Assembly (NCBI GenBank): GCA_035079385.1
Contig: JAVHKY010000056.1
Location: 6,579,501-6,643,500 of the forward strand
Reading direction: 5' to 3'
Source of the DNA: Aspidiotus rigidus
Taxonomy: Eukaryota; Arthropoda; Insecta; Hemiptera; Diaspididae
DNA length: 64,000 nucleotides
How positions within the stretch are numbered: position 1 is the stretch's first letter; each line of letters opens with the position of its first letter. The notes beneath the pieces are model-generated. The model searched no databases. It was not told the DNA's origin and saw nothing but the letters and a program-made list of their open reading frames with translations. This document shows positions 1-11,664 of this stretch, one piece after another. A program made the position numbers and the translations under genes.

Positions 1-1342
1 CGCTATCGTTTTCGGAATTGTTTCATTCGATAAGTACATGAACGGATCATTTGTATGAAGATGCTGCGGTTTGGAAATTGGTTCACAAATTCATCTTCGG
101 CCAACGAACTTCAATTGCAAATAGTTTCCTCTCCATGATAAATTGTAATTACTGCCCAAAATGAATGAGTTGGAAAATTTTCGTTTTCGTGGTCAAATTA
201 TAGTCAATTATCTGAAGTTGTGCATGGGATTTTTTTTTGTGGATAGGTTGATTATTTAAGCAGTCCTCAATTTTCTCTCAAACTTGTCATTGCCAATTCT
301 CAGAAACCATACAACGAATCGTTTTTATGATGTTGCGGAGTATTCAACGGTTAACGAGAATTTTTGGGGTCATTTGGGTGAATTGTTTTCAAATAATCCT
401 CAAGATAAATGAATCGAATCGATGTATTATAGTTTTCTCAATCGTATGTTGTATAAGTCATGAAGATTATTATATGAATGCATAGTATTTACTGCCTGGA
501 ATAATTCCTCATGAACAACTGTATAGGACAGGAAAATTATAACTTCTAAAATAAACATTCAAAGTGATTGATAGATCTGAAACAGTCACGCATATTTTTC
601 ATTACAACATACTTTTTAGAGATTAAAAGTTGGTAGTGTTTACTCTGCTGTGTAAGCTTTTTCTAAAAAAAAAAAATGTTGACGTTTCTCATCTGCTCTC
701 CACTCGCTCCTCCGTGAATTTGCGACCGTAAATCCGTATAGATGAATTTTGACATTAAACCAATAGATCCCTACGTTCATCTGCCGTTTTTCTGCCTAAC
801 TGTGGTTGCAAACCTTAACGTATATTAAGAACTTCAAAAAGTTTCTATCCAGGAACTTGTTAGAGGAGAGGTGAAACCCATAATCTATTTTTGGGACTCG
901 AAAAAATTCGATCATCAATATCGCTTGCCGAACTTGTAGGTGGGCCTCCATACAGAAAGAGACTACGCCTCAGCTTCTCTGGTTACTTTAATGATTTTGA
1001 CATACTTTAAGAAAATGGAAAAATTTTTAAGACTCTAACAAAGACATGACTTTTTACCTTCACTGAAGATATTTCGGAATCAACGAAAAGAGATTAGATT
1101 TTGAATAGGAGGAGGAAAATCCCAGCCTCTTTAGTGAACCAAATGACCTTGACGAACTTCAGGGGCTTCAAACATTTTTGGAACCTAACCTTCGCATATC
1201 TGTCTGTAAGGCTTGATAATTTTGACCTACAGTTGTGAGGTGTTATTTCCGAGATACTGGCATCCTCATCTCAACAAAAAAACAAAAAAAAAGCCCTCGA
1301 GTTATATATTAGTGAGAAGAAAACGGAGTTAAACGAGGAACG
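1..1342. other. No gene seen
   Basis: I find no convincing coding exon or RNA gene here. The stretch is AT-rich with an A-run near 665-677. Short open frames lack protein-like composition. Confidence 0.5.
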
Positions 1343-1606
1343 CAGGGAACCTGTTTTATGAGTCATATGGGATTTGGTATTGAGAATTCAAGGAAGCCTA
1401 GACCTAGATAAAGCTAGTACATATAAAGAAGGAGTCTAAATTTTTCTCGAATCTCGAGCTATATATGATAGGGGGGGGGGGACTTTTTCCAAGTCCCTCT
1501 CCTATTATATATAGTTCGAGAGTCGAAATTTTTCCAAGTTTTTTGTTCGACGGCGGACGGCGCACGGCAAATTTCTCAAAAAGACCCCCATAGAACAGGT
1601 TCCCTG
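1343..1606. mobile_element. AACAGGGAACCTGTT-ended repeat, copy 1
   Basis: The ends read CAGGGAACCTGTTTTAT on the left and AACAGGTTCCCTGTT on the right. The interior holds an inverted pair around a G-run (about 1438-1537) in which a TCTCGAGCTATATATGATAGG-like arm of about 20 bases is mirrored. The same termini delimit copies near 16153-17272 and 35399-36050. The end sequence is itself nearly palindromic. I cannot assign a superfamily because no target duplication is clear. Confidence 0.55.
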
Positions 1607-2851
1607 TTAAAATGGAAGAGGAGGTGAAAAAGAGGATAGACACTACCTCAAGTTCATCAAGACAACTTTCTGAAAATGTATCCTCAGCGAAAGCCAAAGC
1701 ATCCAAAACGATAGAAAATTAAGAATTCAGATCGTCGAAGCCCCCTTTATTGCCTTTGAACAGGGGCATGTGAGCGTGTACGCTCGCTCAAAGTAATCCC
1801 CAACAAGTCGCACCTCCGGCATCTCTTACTAACCGAGGGAGCGCTCGCCACTCAACTTGGAATTCAGGTAGTCCTGTACCATGAACACGCGCGCATCTAC
1901 TCTCCCTCAGAGCTTTCAGCCACCACTGGGTGTTTATTAGGAGCTCACCTTCCTTATGTGAAGAGGATCATTTATTTTGAATATTGTACAAACATTTGTC
2001 CGTCATGTCGAATTGTAGAATGCAGCAGGTACTGCGATTAAACGATGATATTTCTAAATCTTTATGGTCTACGCCACGCGCAAAGATTTTATAGATTAAG
2101 GTAAAAATAAAAAATGAGTAGTGTACATACCTTTTCAACTGATACGGTTTAGTATTGACCAATCCTTCGATTTTCGGTATCGGTACGACATCCGATACCT
2201 CTATCTTCGAGCTATTCTGATCCACGTCTTAAACTGAAGGCTTCGTTGCTGAGTAATCGATTCGGTACAGTTGGTGAATTCGATCAATTGCTCATACGTC
2301 CATATCCAGAGCAAATTTCTTGGACGCCACAATATTCGCACTCATGCAAACCTAAAGGATCCCATCAAGCATCAATAAACGATAAGTACGGTCATACGAA
2401 TCCTAACGCTGTACATCAAATTATTTCCGTTTAAAACTGGTCAAACCACCCACATTAAGATAAAAATACATAAATCAACAAAAGAAGAAATAGAAGTACA
2501 ATTATGAATATGATATATCACAATAAGGTATCCGATGGCAAGGCGCGACTTCCTAATTCGATATAAACCAGTTGAAGGCTACGTAATCACATCGGTTTGA
2601 GCAGATTAAGGCACACAATATTGAGTTTCAAAATTATTTGTCTACCGAAAACATCAAGAAACGATATCTTTAACCATAATTACTGAGTACAGGCTACAGA
2701 ATGACTTCAAACATAGGTAGTTTTGTGGCTGCAGGACCGATATTCGAAATCATAATCTACACGTATCGCGAGTATCAAATAACTGACTAATAATCCTTTT
2801 TTTCCGAAACGCTCCCCAACTGCTTCCATAAAGCGTAAATAAAACAACATT

Positions 2852-2943
2852 TGTGACCTGTCACGAGAAAAAACCCTTAGTCGTCAACGAATCGATCTAG
2901 CGATTCGTTGACGACTAAGGGTTTTTTCTCGTAATAGGTCACA
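2852..2943. repeat. Near-perfect 43-base-arm hairpin
   Basis: The left arm (2852-2894) and right arm (2901-2943) are inverted copies with two mismatches around a 6-base loop (ATCTAG). Both arms start from TGTGACCT. A larger, looser inverted repeat at 61247-61394 has the same outer word (TTTGTGACCT / AGGTCACA), so this is probably a tiny foldback MITE. Confidence 0.85.
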
Positions 2944-3155
2944 TTTGTATAATTTATTGGGCAAGGTAACTCATATCAGATGATCACTTCTATACCATAC
3001 AACAATACTCGTAAGCCCTGACTACGTATACGAACGGTGTAATGACTTCTACTTTTCTCACCCATGCAGGCATAAAAGTCAAGAATTGCCTAATCAATTT
3101 TCAAAGAAGTCTCGCAGTTTCGAGTAATTGAAGAAACCTAGACACTTGTAAGGGG

Positions 3156-3370
3156 TTGCTTACTCAAATGAATAAAAAATTACAAGAGACCGCAAGGAAT
3201 TTCACACCGTCACCGCCACCAAGCATTTTCGGTGAAGCACCTATCTTCAAATCGGACATCAAAGAAAACGGAGGAAAACACGAGATTATGATTGCTGAAC
3301 CAGCGAGTCATGAAAATGTGAATCGTTCTCATAGACTGATTCAATCAATCCCTCATCACTAGGAATATAC
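3156..3370 (+). pseudogene. Non-LTR retrotransposon 5' fragment
   Basis: The frame carries the peptide EPASHENVNRSHRLIQS. It closely matches EPASHQNVNHPHRLIQS at about 49070-49140 on the minus strand, where it precedes LINE-type sequence. A third, non-coding relative lies at 57990-58180. The copy stops soon after the shared stretch. Family assignment rests on the 49 kb copy. Confidence 0.45.
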
Positions 3371-4457
3371 CTTTAAACAGTGATGTCTTCGCTATTCCGA
3401 TGTCGAATAATTTCAATACTTTCGAGGGCCATTCGTTTAAAGTACGAATTCTCTCTATGGAGGAGAACTTCAGACCCCTCTTTAAACATGTGACTACTAT
3501 CTATCAAATAATCAGCGAAGGCCGACTCGCCCAAGTTTCCTTTCTCTCACACCTTTTTATGCTCCACGACTCTAATTTGGAGCTGGCGGCCAGTCATCCG
3601 TTAATAGATTCCAGGCCAATTATTGCAGGCTACGCTATATACGCCACTTCTCTCGACCATAGCAATGGGGTACTTTAATTTAACGAATAAACTTTTAACT
3701 GTATTGAGATTGTAGAAGGCCGGCCCCGAAGAATAAAGAGAGTTCTGGAGAAAGGACAGGAACAGGTAAAAGATTTCGGGACCTGAAAAGAAACAAAAAT
3801 AAGCTGGTTTTCGCACCCTTAATTGCACCAACTTTTATTACCAAAATATGAACGAGAATAATCGTTTCAAATGTAGTCAACTCATTCATATGCTGACAAA
3901 GTATCCGATTTTTGATTCGTGTCCTAGACAAGAAAATCCTTGAAATTTCGACGTATACATTCCTCTAAAAGTATTCAGAGAAAAGAATCTGAAACCTAAT
4001 CACTTTTTTTGTGGATGTACCGTACTTATTTTGGATGTACATAGTATATTACATGATTAGACGTTCTGAACTTTGAGTCGTAAATCGTTTCCGATGAGAG
4101 GAGAAGTTATCATTTCCTGTATAATCTAGAGCGATGCCGACAAAAGTACAATCGCAATCTAAGGTATTACAACGTGTATACATTCGTAATTCCCCTCTAC
4201 CCTACCCATCAATAAAACAATAACTATTTCATATTATAGGAAAAATAAACTATATCATATCATAAGATGCTATCGCTCTCAGTGATCTGTGAAACAGCCT
4301 CATATTGATCAAAAAATACAAGGTATGATGATGTTTGTTTCTAATTTAGTACTGTATGCGTTAGACGTTTTGATGAAGCGATTATAACGCAATTTTTTAA
4401 AATTTTGTTTGTTTTTTTCTTAAGAGTATTATAAGAAGCGAGCTCAACTTCCGCATT

Positions 4458-5651
4458 ATGGATTCGTTTGTAAGTACCATTACATTACCATATTGTACAC
4501 TATTTAAAAGCTCAACCTCAGCTCGAGTTCACACCCTTGTTTTCAATTTTCAGAATGAGACTGTTTTCCCTTATGCGTCCTCGTGTTCGGTATTATATGG
4601 CTGGATCGGCGAAGCTTCTCGCTACGGTTTCACCGCCGTAGCATCGATCCTAGCTACGACCTGCATTACGCTAACGATATGTACATTGAGTAGGTTGCGA
4701 ATGAGATCGAGCACCGAAGATGTATTGCTGGCTACAGCGATTGCCCAAGTTAATTTACCTGTTCTGCACTTGGCACGTTACCTCGGGGTATTATTCGGTG
4801 ATTCCGTCGAAGAGTTATTATTTTCAAGAATCTGGCTGAGCTATCTGTGGATGTACTTCTATATCGCTTCAAATTTGCTCACTTTGGTGCTTGCTGCCCG
4901 CAGATACGTCGCCGTCGAGTACCCTCATGCGTTTGCAATCGTATGCAGCCGACAAAATACAATCAGGGTAGTTTTTTCCATCTACATTTTCAGCGCCATA
5001 ATTCTGTCACCGACTCTCAGTTATCGCAAACCTGATTTAAAAGATTATTCAGCAACAATACGTCCACCGAATAATGTGATCGAAGCCAGCAATACGATGG
5101 CGTCAGCGGTCTTGCAAAGAAAAGATTCATTAAAGATCACTTTTTGGATTTTTATATTCGTTTTTCAAGTTTTGTCACCGACTGTACTTGCGATACTCAG
5201 CATAAAGTTAGTACTCTATACTCATAAGAGATTCTTTTAGTGCAGCCGTCCGCAGTTCTGACAATTACTCTTACACGTTGATTTGTTACTGTGTAGGTTT
5301 GCGCGCGCTCTGTGTCGAAGGATGTCATCGAAGAATGAAATGAAATCCAATCTGGAACTTGCGCGAGCTAATCAGAAAACCAAATTAATTCTGATTGTAT
5401 CTCTGTTAGTTTTGATGCACGAACTACCACTTGGTTTTTTATCTATGTTTTATTTATCTTCTTCAGCTTCACCCATGTGTTTAACAGCGCTCAGACAGCT
5501 GACGAAAGAGCTAACGATCGTCTTCTCTGCTATGAACCTTTTCGTATATTACTACACCAATCAAAAATTTAAAGAAGAATTTTCTCGGTTCGTTGCTTTC
5601 GTCTCCTCGAATGAAAAGGATCACAAAGCTGAAGCACTTAATTGCGCATAA
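4458..5651 (+). CDS. Class A-like G protein-coupled receptor
   Basis: Predicted seven-helix receptor of 339 residues in three exons: 4458-4469, 4554-5206 and 5297-5651. The first intron has a GTAAGT donor and a TTTTCAG acceptor. It is 84 bases long and stays open in frame, so an unspliced reading is also possible. Helices can be seen: TM1 after an N-terminal NET sequon, TM2 (EDVLLATAIAQVNLPVLHL), TM3 ending in ARRYVAVEYP, TM4, TM5, TM6 (LILIVSLLVLMHELPLG) and TM7. The DRY position reads ARRY, and the NPxxY position reads NLFVYY, so both class A signatures are altered. The short second intron joins AA to G to give Lys. The layout suggests a rhodopsin-family neuropeptide-type receptor at the plasma membrane. 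The ligand is unknown and I do not assign a subfamily. Confidence 0.75.
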
Positions 5652-8600
5652 AATTGGAAAATAATGATTCTTAAGTTAATATATTTTCACTATGATCGAT
5701 AATTAAGAATGGGGAGTAAAACAGTAATTAAGTACTTCGTTCAATACAAATTTTTTCGTCGACACAGACTTCATGATCGATATTAATACGCAAGTCCGTA
5801 TCGCAGAAAAAAATCGGCTCAACGTTCCACGAGAAGCAAATGGAAGAAGACATTAAGGAACCGAAGAAATTTTGAAAACTAACTCCCAATTAGGAAAATT
5901 ACCAACCAATACAAATTAATAAAAACTGAGTATAATATGCACTTTGAAATACTGATTAAAATAAAGGTATCTTCCCGTTTTATTTTTTGGTTTTTGAATA
6001 ACACAAGACAAAAAAAAAAAAAAAAAATTGAAAAATACATGAACGAAATTACACGATTGTAGAAGTATTTTTGACGCTGATCACGATGCCGTTGGCCGTT
6101 TTTCAAAAATTGGCTCTGGTTATCGAGAAATAATCATATCAAGTTCCCGCGAATCGTAGCGACGCAGAGTGTATGTTTTTGTTCTCACGAAATTCGATAG
6201 CTGGGTAACATACTCGTACACTGCGCGGTGCTACAATTTGCGGGAACTTGATATGTTCATTTCTCGATAACCAGAGCCAATTTCGAAAAACGGTCAACGG
6301 CATTGTGATCAGCGTCAAAAATACTTCTACAATCATATAATTTTGTTCAGGGATTTTTCAATTTTTTTTTTTTTTTGTGTAGTGTAATTACCTAATTGTT
6401 TTTTGAAACTTCCTCTCAGAAAAAAGTAGAATCTGGTGAGATCACGAGTGAAAATCAAGCTCTTGGTGAGGGTAATAAAACTTGCCTCACACTTTATTAA
6501 AATGAAGACTAAATATGGTGGTAGAGACCGTCATTAAATGGTAGTCAATGAAAACTATTTGTAATTTACAAAGTTTTTCGAATCGATCTTTAGTCTGAAG
6601 TGCTAATTCCAATTTGCAAAACTTGTAAAACTGATATTGATACTTGGATGTAGTTACAGGCTAGAAGAACGATACCAGGTTCATCTTTCGAAAAGAAAAA
6701 ACAAATCTATGTCTAATGATAAATCTGAGGATCTTTGTTCTTTTTTTTTAATCTACTATAGTTGTTAAGAAATGAGTTCTTGAAACTTTTTTCCCCCTCT
6801 GTCTCACAATTCTCTAATCAATGATAATAATTCTACTATGGATCAGGCAAATGCAATGACTATCAACATGGCAGGAGATTATTTTCGTACACCATTGTCT
6901 CACGTCTTTGATACTAAAATAGAGCTCGTTTTTTACTGCTAAGAAAATCATACATGATAAAAATCAGTATTTTGACGTCAATTTTCTATTTAATTCGAAA
7001 CAATAAAATTAATTTATTTGACGTTTGTTCTTCATTCTTTTTTAGCGAGTTCTTCCACAGGAGAACAAAGGCATTTACAAATACAATAAAAATAAAGACT
7101 TATGACAAAAGAGAAAATATGACGGAGAAAGAGAGGTCACGGGTTCGACCTCCTTTTAGGTTAGATTTTCGTCACATTTCCTTCTCATATCGTGAAGAGG
7201 TGTTCCTTTGTAAGCATCCGTAGTGTTTATCTTATGAAGCAAAGGGTTTTCGCTTCAAGTAGGCTACTAGTCTATTTCCAATTCCGATACCAAAAGATGA
7301 GAATGATTCATGGTTGCACGATAAATATCAATTTTTGAGCAGAATTTAATCTAGCTAACCTCAGAACCACGACAATGTCTCACAAGTCAAATTTAAAACA
7401 CAAAAATCTGTCAAAACACTATTTTTATATTTCACGTTCATGTTCAAGTATTTCATCATAGTCAGCATTAATTTCTATGTATAAAAGAAGACCAGTCGTT
7501 TAGTGCAAGTTCACCCTGAATATGAGAAAAAGTATAATGAAAGAAATAATAGTAATAGTAATAATAATTAATAATGAGAAGAAGAAGAAGAATAAGAATA
7601 TTCTAATAAATAGAATAGGAAAGTAAAAAGATGTTAATACGTATAAATTAATGATAAAAATATAAATTACCAATATTTGTTCACACAAACCTCAAGATTT
7701 GAACAATCATCACGCTCCTTCATTGACATATATTCAAGACTAGAGATACATTTTGATGGAAGAAACTAATATTTTCTGAAAACAATTTTATTTTCTTGAA
7801 ATCTCATCATTTTTCAAAGTTTTCCCAGTCACATTATTACGTGATAGCTACGTTGCTCTACTTGGGCAACTTTATTACAATCATTACAATTAGGTATTAA
7901 TGCTTTATACTTAAGATTTTCTTTACAATATCAAATACTAACTAAATGAATAGGAAAAAAGAAATTAAAGAAGGAATACAAGTAACGTAAACAAGAAAAC
8001 CTGAAGATTGTGACGAATACGAATTGAAAATCATTTCAGGGATATTTTTTATAATATTAGCAAGATGATAATACACATTATTGATTTTCATGTAAAAGGA
8101 ATGTCATCTTCAACTCACTGAATCAAGTATTGAGCGAGAAAAATAGTTCACTTTGTACCAATTAGACGGACTACAATCTACAAAAAAAGTTGCTGGACGG
8201 AAATGATGAATGAAGTAATATTTTTTTAATAAAAAATGCGACTATTTAAAAAAAAAAAAAAACAGTAAGGCACAAAATTTTGTGTACTCACCAATAATTA
8301 GAGTACAGATAATACTTTCACGTTTCATCACAAACATTTCTCATTGTAAGTCTATTTGCTATAAAATATCTTAAATTTGGAAATATACATCTGAAGTAAA
8401 GTACAAATATTGTAACAGTTCTCGCTAGTCTTCTCACTTATAACAATGAATAAATCCATATCTTATCAAGAAAAGAAATAATAGAACATTCCAGGAGTTT
8501 TCAAGACACAAGGTCCGAATAAGATTAACAATGAGGAAACAGAAATTCTTCTTTCAGTCAAGAGGTAATTCCGGACAGAAAGACAAAAATTAATGAAGAC

Positions 8601-9790
8601 GTTCCAATCGCTAGAAAAAGTACCTATGAAATGTTGAGTATTCTGGACTAGGGGTGGACAAAAAGAACTTGTTAGTACATGTTAGATCTACACAGTCGTT
8701 TTCCTAAAGTAACAAACAAACGTCAGAACGTCGTCTAATGGGCAAAAATGACGGACTGCAAAAATTTTGAATAGATTAATATCGATTATACAAGGAGCAA
8801 CAGTAAGAAATGTTTTGAAAATTTTACCAAAATAACAATATTGACTAATTAACGATATCTGCTACAACATAAAAAAAAGATCAAACTGGTGAAGTAAGTT
8901 TTACTAATAAAGGAAAAATCCTCTCTATTTTTTCAGATCCTGGCTACGTCACTAATATGGCTGTTCTATTTGAAACTCTCTTTCTCAATATTCAAATTCA
9001 TTACTGGGTATATATTTGCTTCACAACTTTGAAACCTTGGAGTAAAATATTCACCAGGTAAAAAAGGAGAATCAGCATAACGTTCACCAGAAAATAAAGG
9101 GAAATTCCAACACGCATAACAAATGCTTCGCCATATTGAAACAAAGGAGAATAAAAAGCTCTCGAAGTTCAGATCTATTCAGTGATAAGCGTTTATTTTT
9201 GTTGTAGTCTGATGATGAACGTTCAACATTAGAAAAGGCTCATTCACACCCAATTGATGAAATTCTCAAAACTTACCCATGTTGAAGGCTATCAGCAATA
9301 AGAACAAAATCCAAATTGAAGAAATATTCATGAAGAATTGGGGAGAAGATATATGAAAATTTAATAAGAGGAAGCTTTGGGTATTCATCAAGAGAATTTG
9401 AGAAACACTAAGATTAAGCAAAAAACAACTTTTGAGGCAGTCTAAATTTAGCAATGATTTCAATACCAAAAAATAATAGTTAACAATAAGAAACTGAAGC
9501 GAAATCAATACTTTCCATGATGGCTTTTCCTTTCTTTTGAAAAAAAAAAAAAAAACAGAGAATCATACCACTTATGAATAAACGACTACAAACCTACCCG
9601 AGAAAATACTAGGAGAAGTTTTCTCCGTCCTCAAGTTATTACGCAAAATAAGTAGAAAAGCGTAACACGTCTATAGTAACACGAAGGCGATAGATTACGC
9701 GAGAGTCATTTTCTACACATCCATAAACCATACAACATATTCTTGGAAAGTAAGTAGGAAAACAAGTGATCGCACAATTTCTTACAATAG
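5652..9790. other. AT-rich intergenic, no gene seen
   Basis: Apart from the foldback at 6003-6383, I see no supported gene in these 4.1 kb. The sequence is low in complexity in places (GAAGAA/TAATAA runs near 7545-7600 and several A-runs). Open frames here have biased, non-globular composition. Confidence 0.5.
6003..6383. repeat. Foldback repeat, long inverted arms
   Basis: The arms run inward from poly-A (about 6010) and poly-T (about 6360). They share GATTGTAGAAGTATTTTTGA and about 100 further bases with few mismatches. The arm contains GCTGATCACGATGCCGTTGG, similar to a word in the foldback at 23813-24173, so the two are probably related families. Confidence 0.75.
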
Positions 9791-10327
9791 TCAAGTATGT
9801 CCGTTCGATGGTACAGCATCTGTCGCGGAATTCAATTTCTGGCGTTGAGCAGTGATAAAATTCCTTAAATTACTAGACGTATTCACATTTGGTTTCTTGC
9901 AGGTGGCTGGGACTTTTTTGACAGCCGCAGACGACTTCTTCGGAGGCTCGACACCATCAGAAGAGGAAACCGTACATGATTCGATGTAATTATTACGCTT
10001 TAATTCGTCCAATTCAGCAAAGGCTTTCATCACTTGCTCAACTTGAAGATCAATCGTTTCCCAAAACCCGCGTATATCATCCGATTTTACAGGCTTACCG
10101 ATGGTGTTTCTCTGAGCATCAACAAGGAAGCCTTTGAATTGGACAAATTTACTCGTTCTCAATAAGTGCGATTTTCCGATTACCGAATGTATTCTCTGCA
10201 CTATTTCTTCGCCGATTTTCTTTTCGTTAGCGTCTATTTCCTGCGTCCATTTATCGCATAAATTTAACAAAGTCTCGCTGGTTTTCTCGACTACGTTCTT
10301 ATAGTTTTCGATATCTTGACTCGCCAT
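9791..10327 (-). CDS. Small GKAP/DLGAP-domain protein
   Basis: A 178-residue intronless frame. The N-terminal part is alpha-helical (residues about 5-50). It is followed by a segment with the GKAP/DLGAP hallmarks: FKGFLVDAQRNTIGKPV, then SDDIRGFWETIDLQVEQV, then FAELDELKRNNY (about residues 65-115). This region is the conserved C-terminal domain of disks-large-associated proteins. In insects it also occurs in the spindle protein Mars, related to HURP/DLGAP5. The tail (115-178) is Ser/Lys-rich and looks disordered. Full-length family members are several times longer, so this is either a stand-alone short paralogue, a retrocopy, or the last exon of a longer gene. An in-frame TAG lies 12 bases upstream of the ATG on the minus strand, which supports this start. 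A role in microtubule or scaffold binding is inferred from the family only. Confidence 0.65.
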   Translation of the reverse strand: MASQDIENYKNVVEKTSETLLNLCDKWTQEIDANEKKIGEEIVQRIHSVIGKSHLLRTSKFVQFKGFLVDAQRNTIGKPVKSDDIRGFWETIDLQVEQVMKAFAELDELKRNNYIESCTVSSSDGVEPPKKSSAAVKKVPATCKKPNVNTSSNLRNFITAQRQKLNSATDAVPSNGHT

Positions 10328-11274
10328 TCTTACTAATCGCTAACGGCAGAGGCTCACTATAATACCGAAAAAACAAAAAGAAAAAAAAAACGAGAGCGCC
10401 AGCTGTTAAAAATCTGACTGTAACACCGTTGTTATCACAACAAAATACAGCGATTGTCTTGCGTCAAATTTTCACTTTCATTCTATTTTCTACCACTTTT
10501 CTTTAGAACAGCGCGAATCGTATAGTGAGTACAAATAAAATGGAAAAACTTTCTCAGTTTTAAATTGGTATTTTTGTTCATGTCAAACCTAAACACGACA
10601 TAATAATATTGACCTGAGCAGATACTGAGTAGGATTATTTCTGAGCTATTAAATTGATAATGGTAAACGTGATTCGATTTGTGTAAAGGTTTCGTGTATC
10701 GGAATTGGAGAGCGTTCATACTAGTAAAACCTATCTGCGGACAGTAGCAACACTTCAGTATCTCCGTTCATAAAATTTTTCATAAAACATTGACGTGACA
10801 GTTTTCCTAAGTAAATAAAACACGAAAAATGACTACGAACCTTTCATCCAAGAATATAGTTGCTACTTTTCTTGACTCTTGAAAAATGATTGCGATTGGA
10901 TTGATACTTGAACTGTCTCTTCAATAATTTACCAGAAGTTTGATACAAAAGAGACAACTGCTGACATTTCAGTTTCTAATCCGATTCATCTAGATTTCAT
11001 CGAATTTCAGCAAATCATCACAGTACGAATAGAAAAATGATGAAAAACATGTACACACGAAGACTGAATGGCTGAAAATGATGAAAAAGAGTCAAAGAAT
11101 GTCAATCGCAAGACACAAACCGCAAACCATAATACTCCGAATGAAGATGATGATCACTATGATTGTATAGAAACTAGGATAATGTATCCGGGCTTGACAG
11201 CTAAGAGTGACACCTAGCGGAAATTTCCTCCAATCACGATTATTCCGACTTGAGAGTTGAGGTGTATGGACAGT
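10328..11274. other. No gene seen
   Basis: AT-rich sequence upstream of the GKAP-domain gene, with an A-run at about 10372-10390. I see no exon or recognisable repeat. Confidence 0.45.
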
Positions 11275-11641
11275 ATGGACTGTGTTATTGTGACGTCATT
11301 CGTTTGGCAAGAGTACTCATTCTGCAATAAATTTATCCAATCGCAAATTTGCTCCCCATAAGAAAACATGGGAAGCAAATCGATCATAATAATCGAAGAT
11401 GAGAAAGAATTGAGGGAAAAAAAGTTCATTTTCAGAAGTCGATTACTCACACACTATAAATATAAACTTTTTTCCGCAAAATCCGTTTTAATTTTTGATT
11501 AATTTCATACTGATCTTTGCTCCCCGTGTATTTCTTATGGGAGCAAATTTCTCGTTGGATAAATTTCTTGCAGAATGAGTACTCTTACCAAACGAATCGA
11601 TATCAGTCGATATTTTTGTTATCACAGATAACACAGTCCAT
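11275..11641. mobile_element. MITE with ATGGACTG ends, copy 1
   Basis: The terminal inverted repeats are ATGGACTGTGTTATTGTGA on the left and TAACACAGTCCAT on the right. The left end carries TGACGTCA (11291-11298). Internally two inverted palindromic words occur, of the type TTTGCTCCCCATAAGA with GGGAAGCAAAT. Related copies lie at 14506-14881 (complete) and 15942-16090 (truncated). Confidence 0.75.
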
Positions 11642-11664
11642 TTGCCAATAAGGCTTTTAGTAGT

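Larger units (their letters stand above)
1607..4457. other. Intergenic with repeats; weak coding-like pieces
   Basis: Two short stretches look protein-like but lie on opposite strands. One is 2131-2226 on the minus strand, ending at a good donor (AAAAG then GTATGT). The other is 2246-2434 on the plus strand, ending in a stop. I recognise neither, and they may be remnants of a gene or transposon. The rest holds a hairpin (2852-2943) and a LINE-like scrap (3156-3370). Nothing else is supported up to the GPCR start. Confidence 0.3.
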
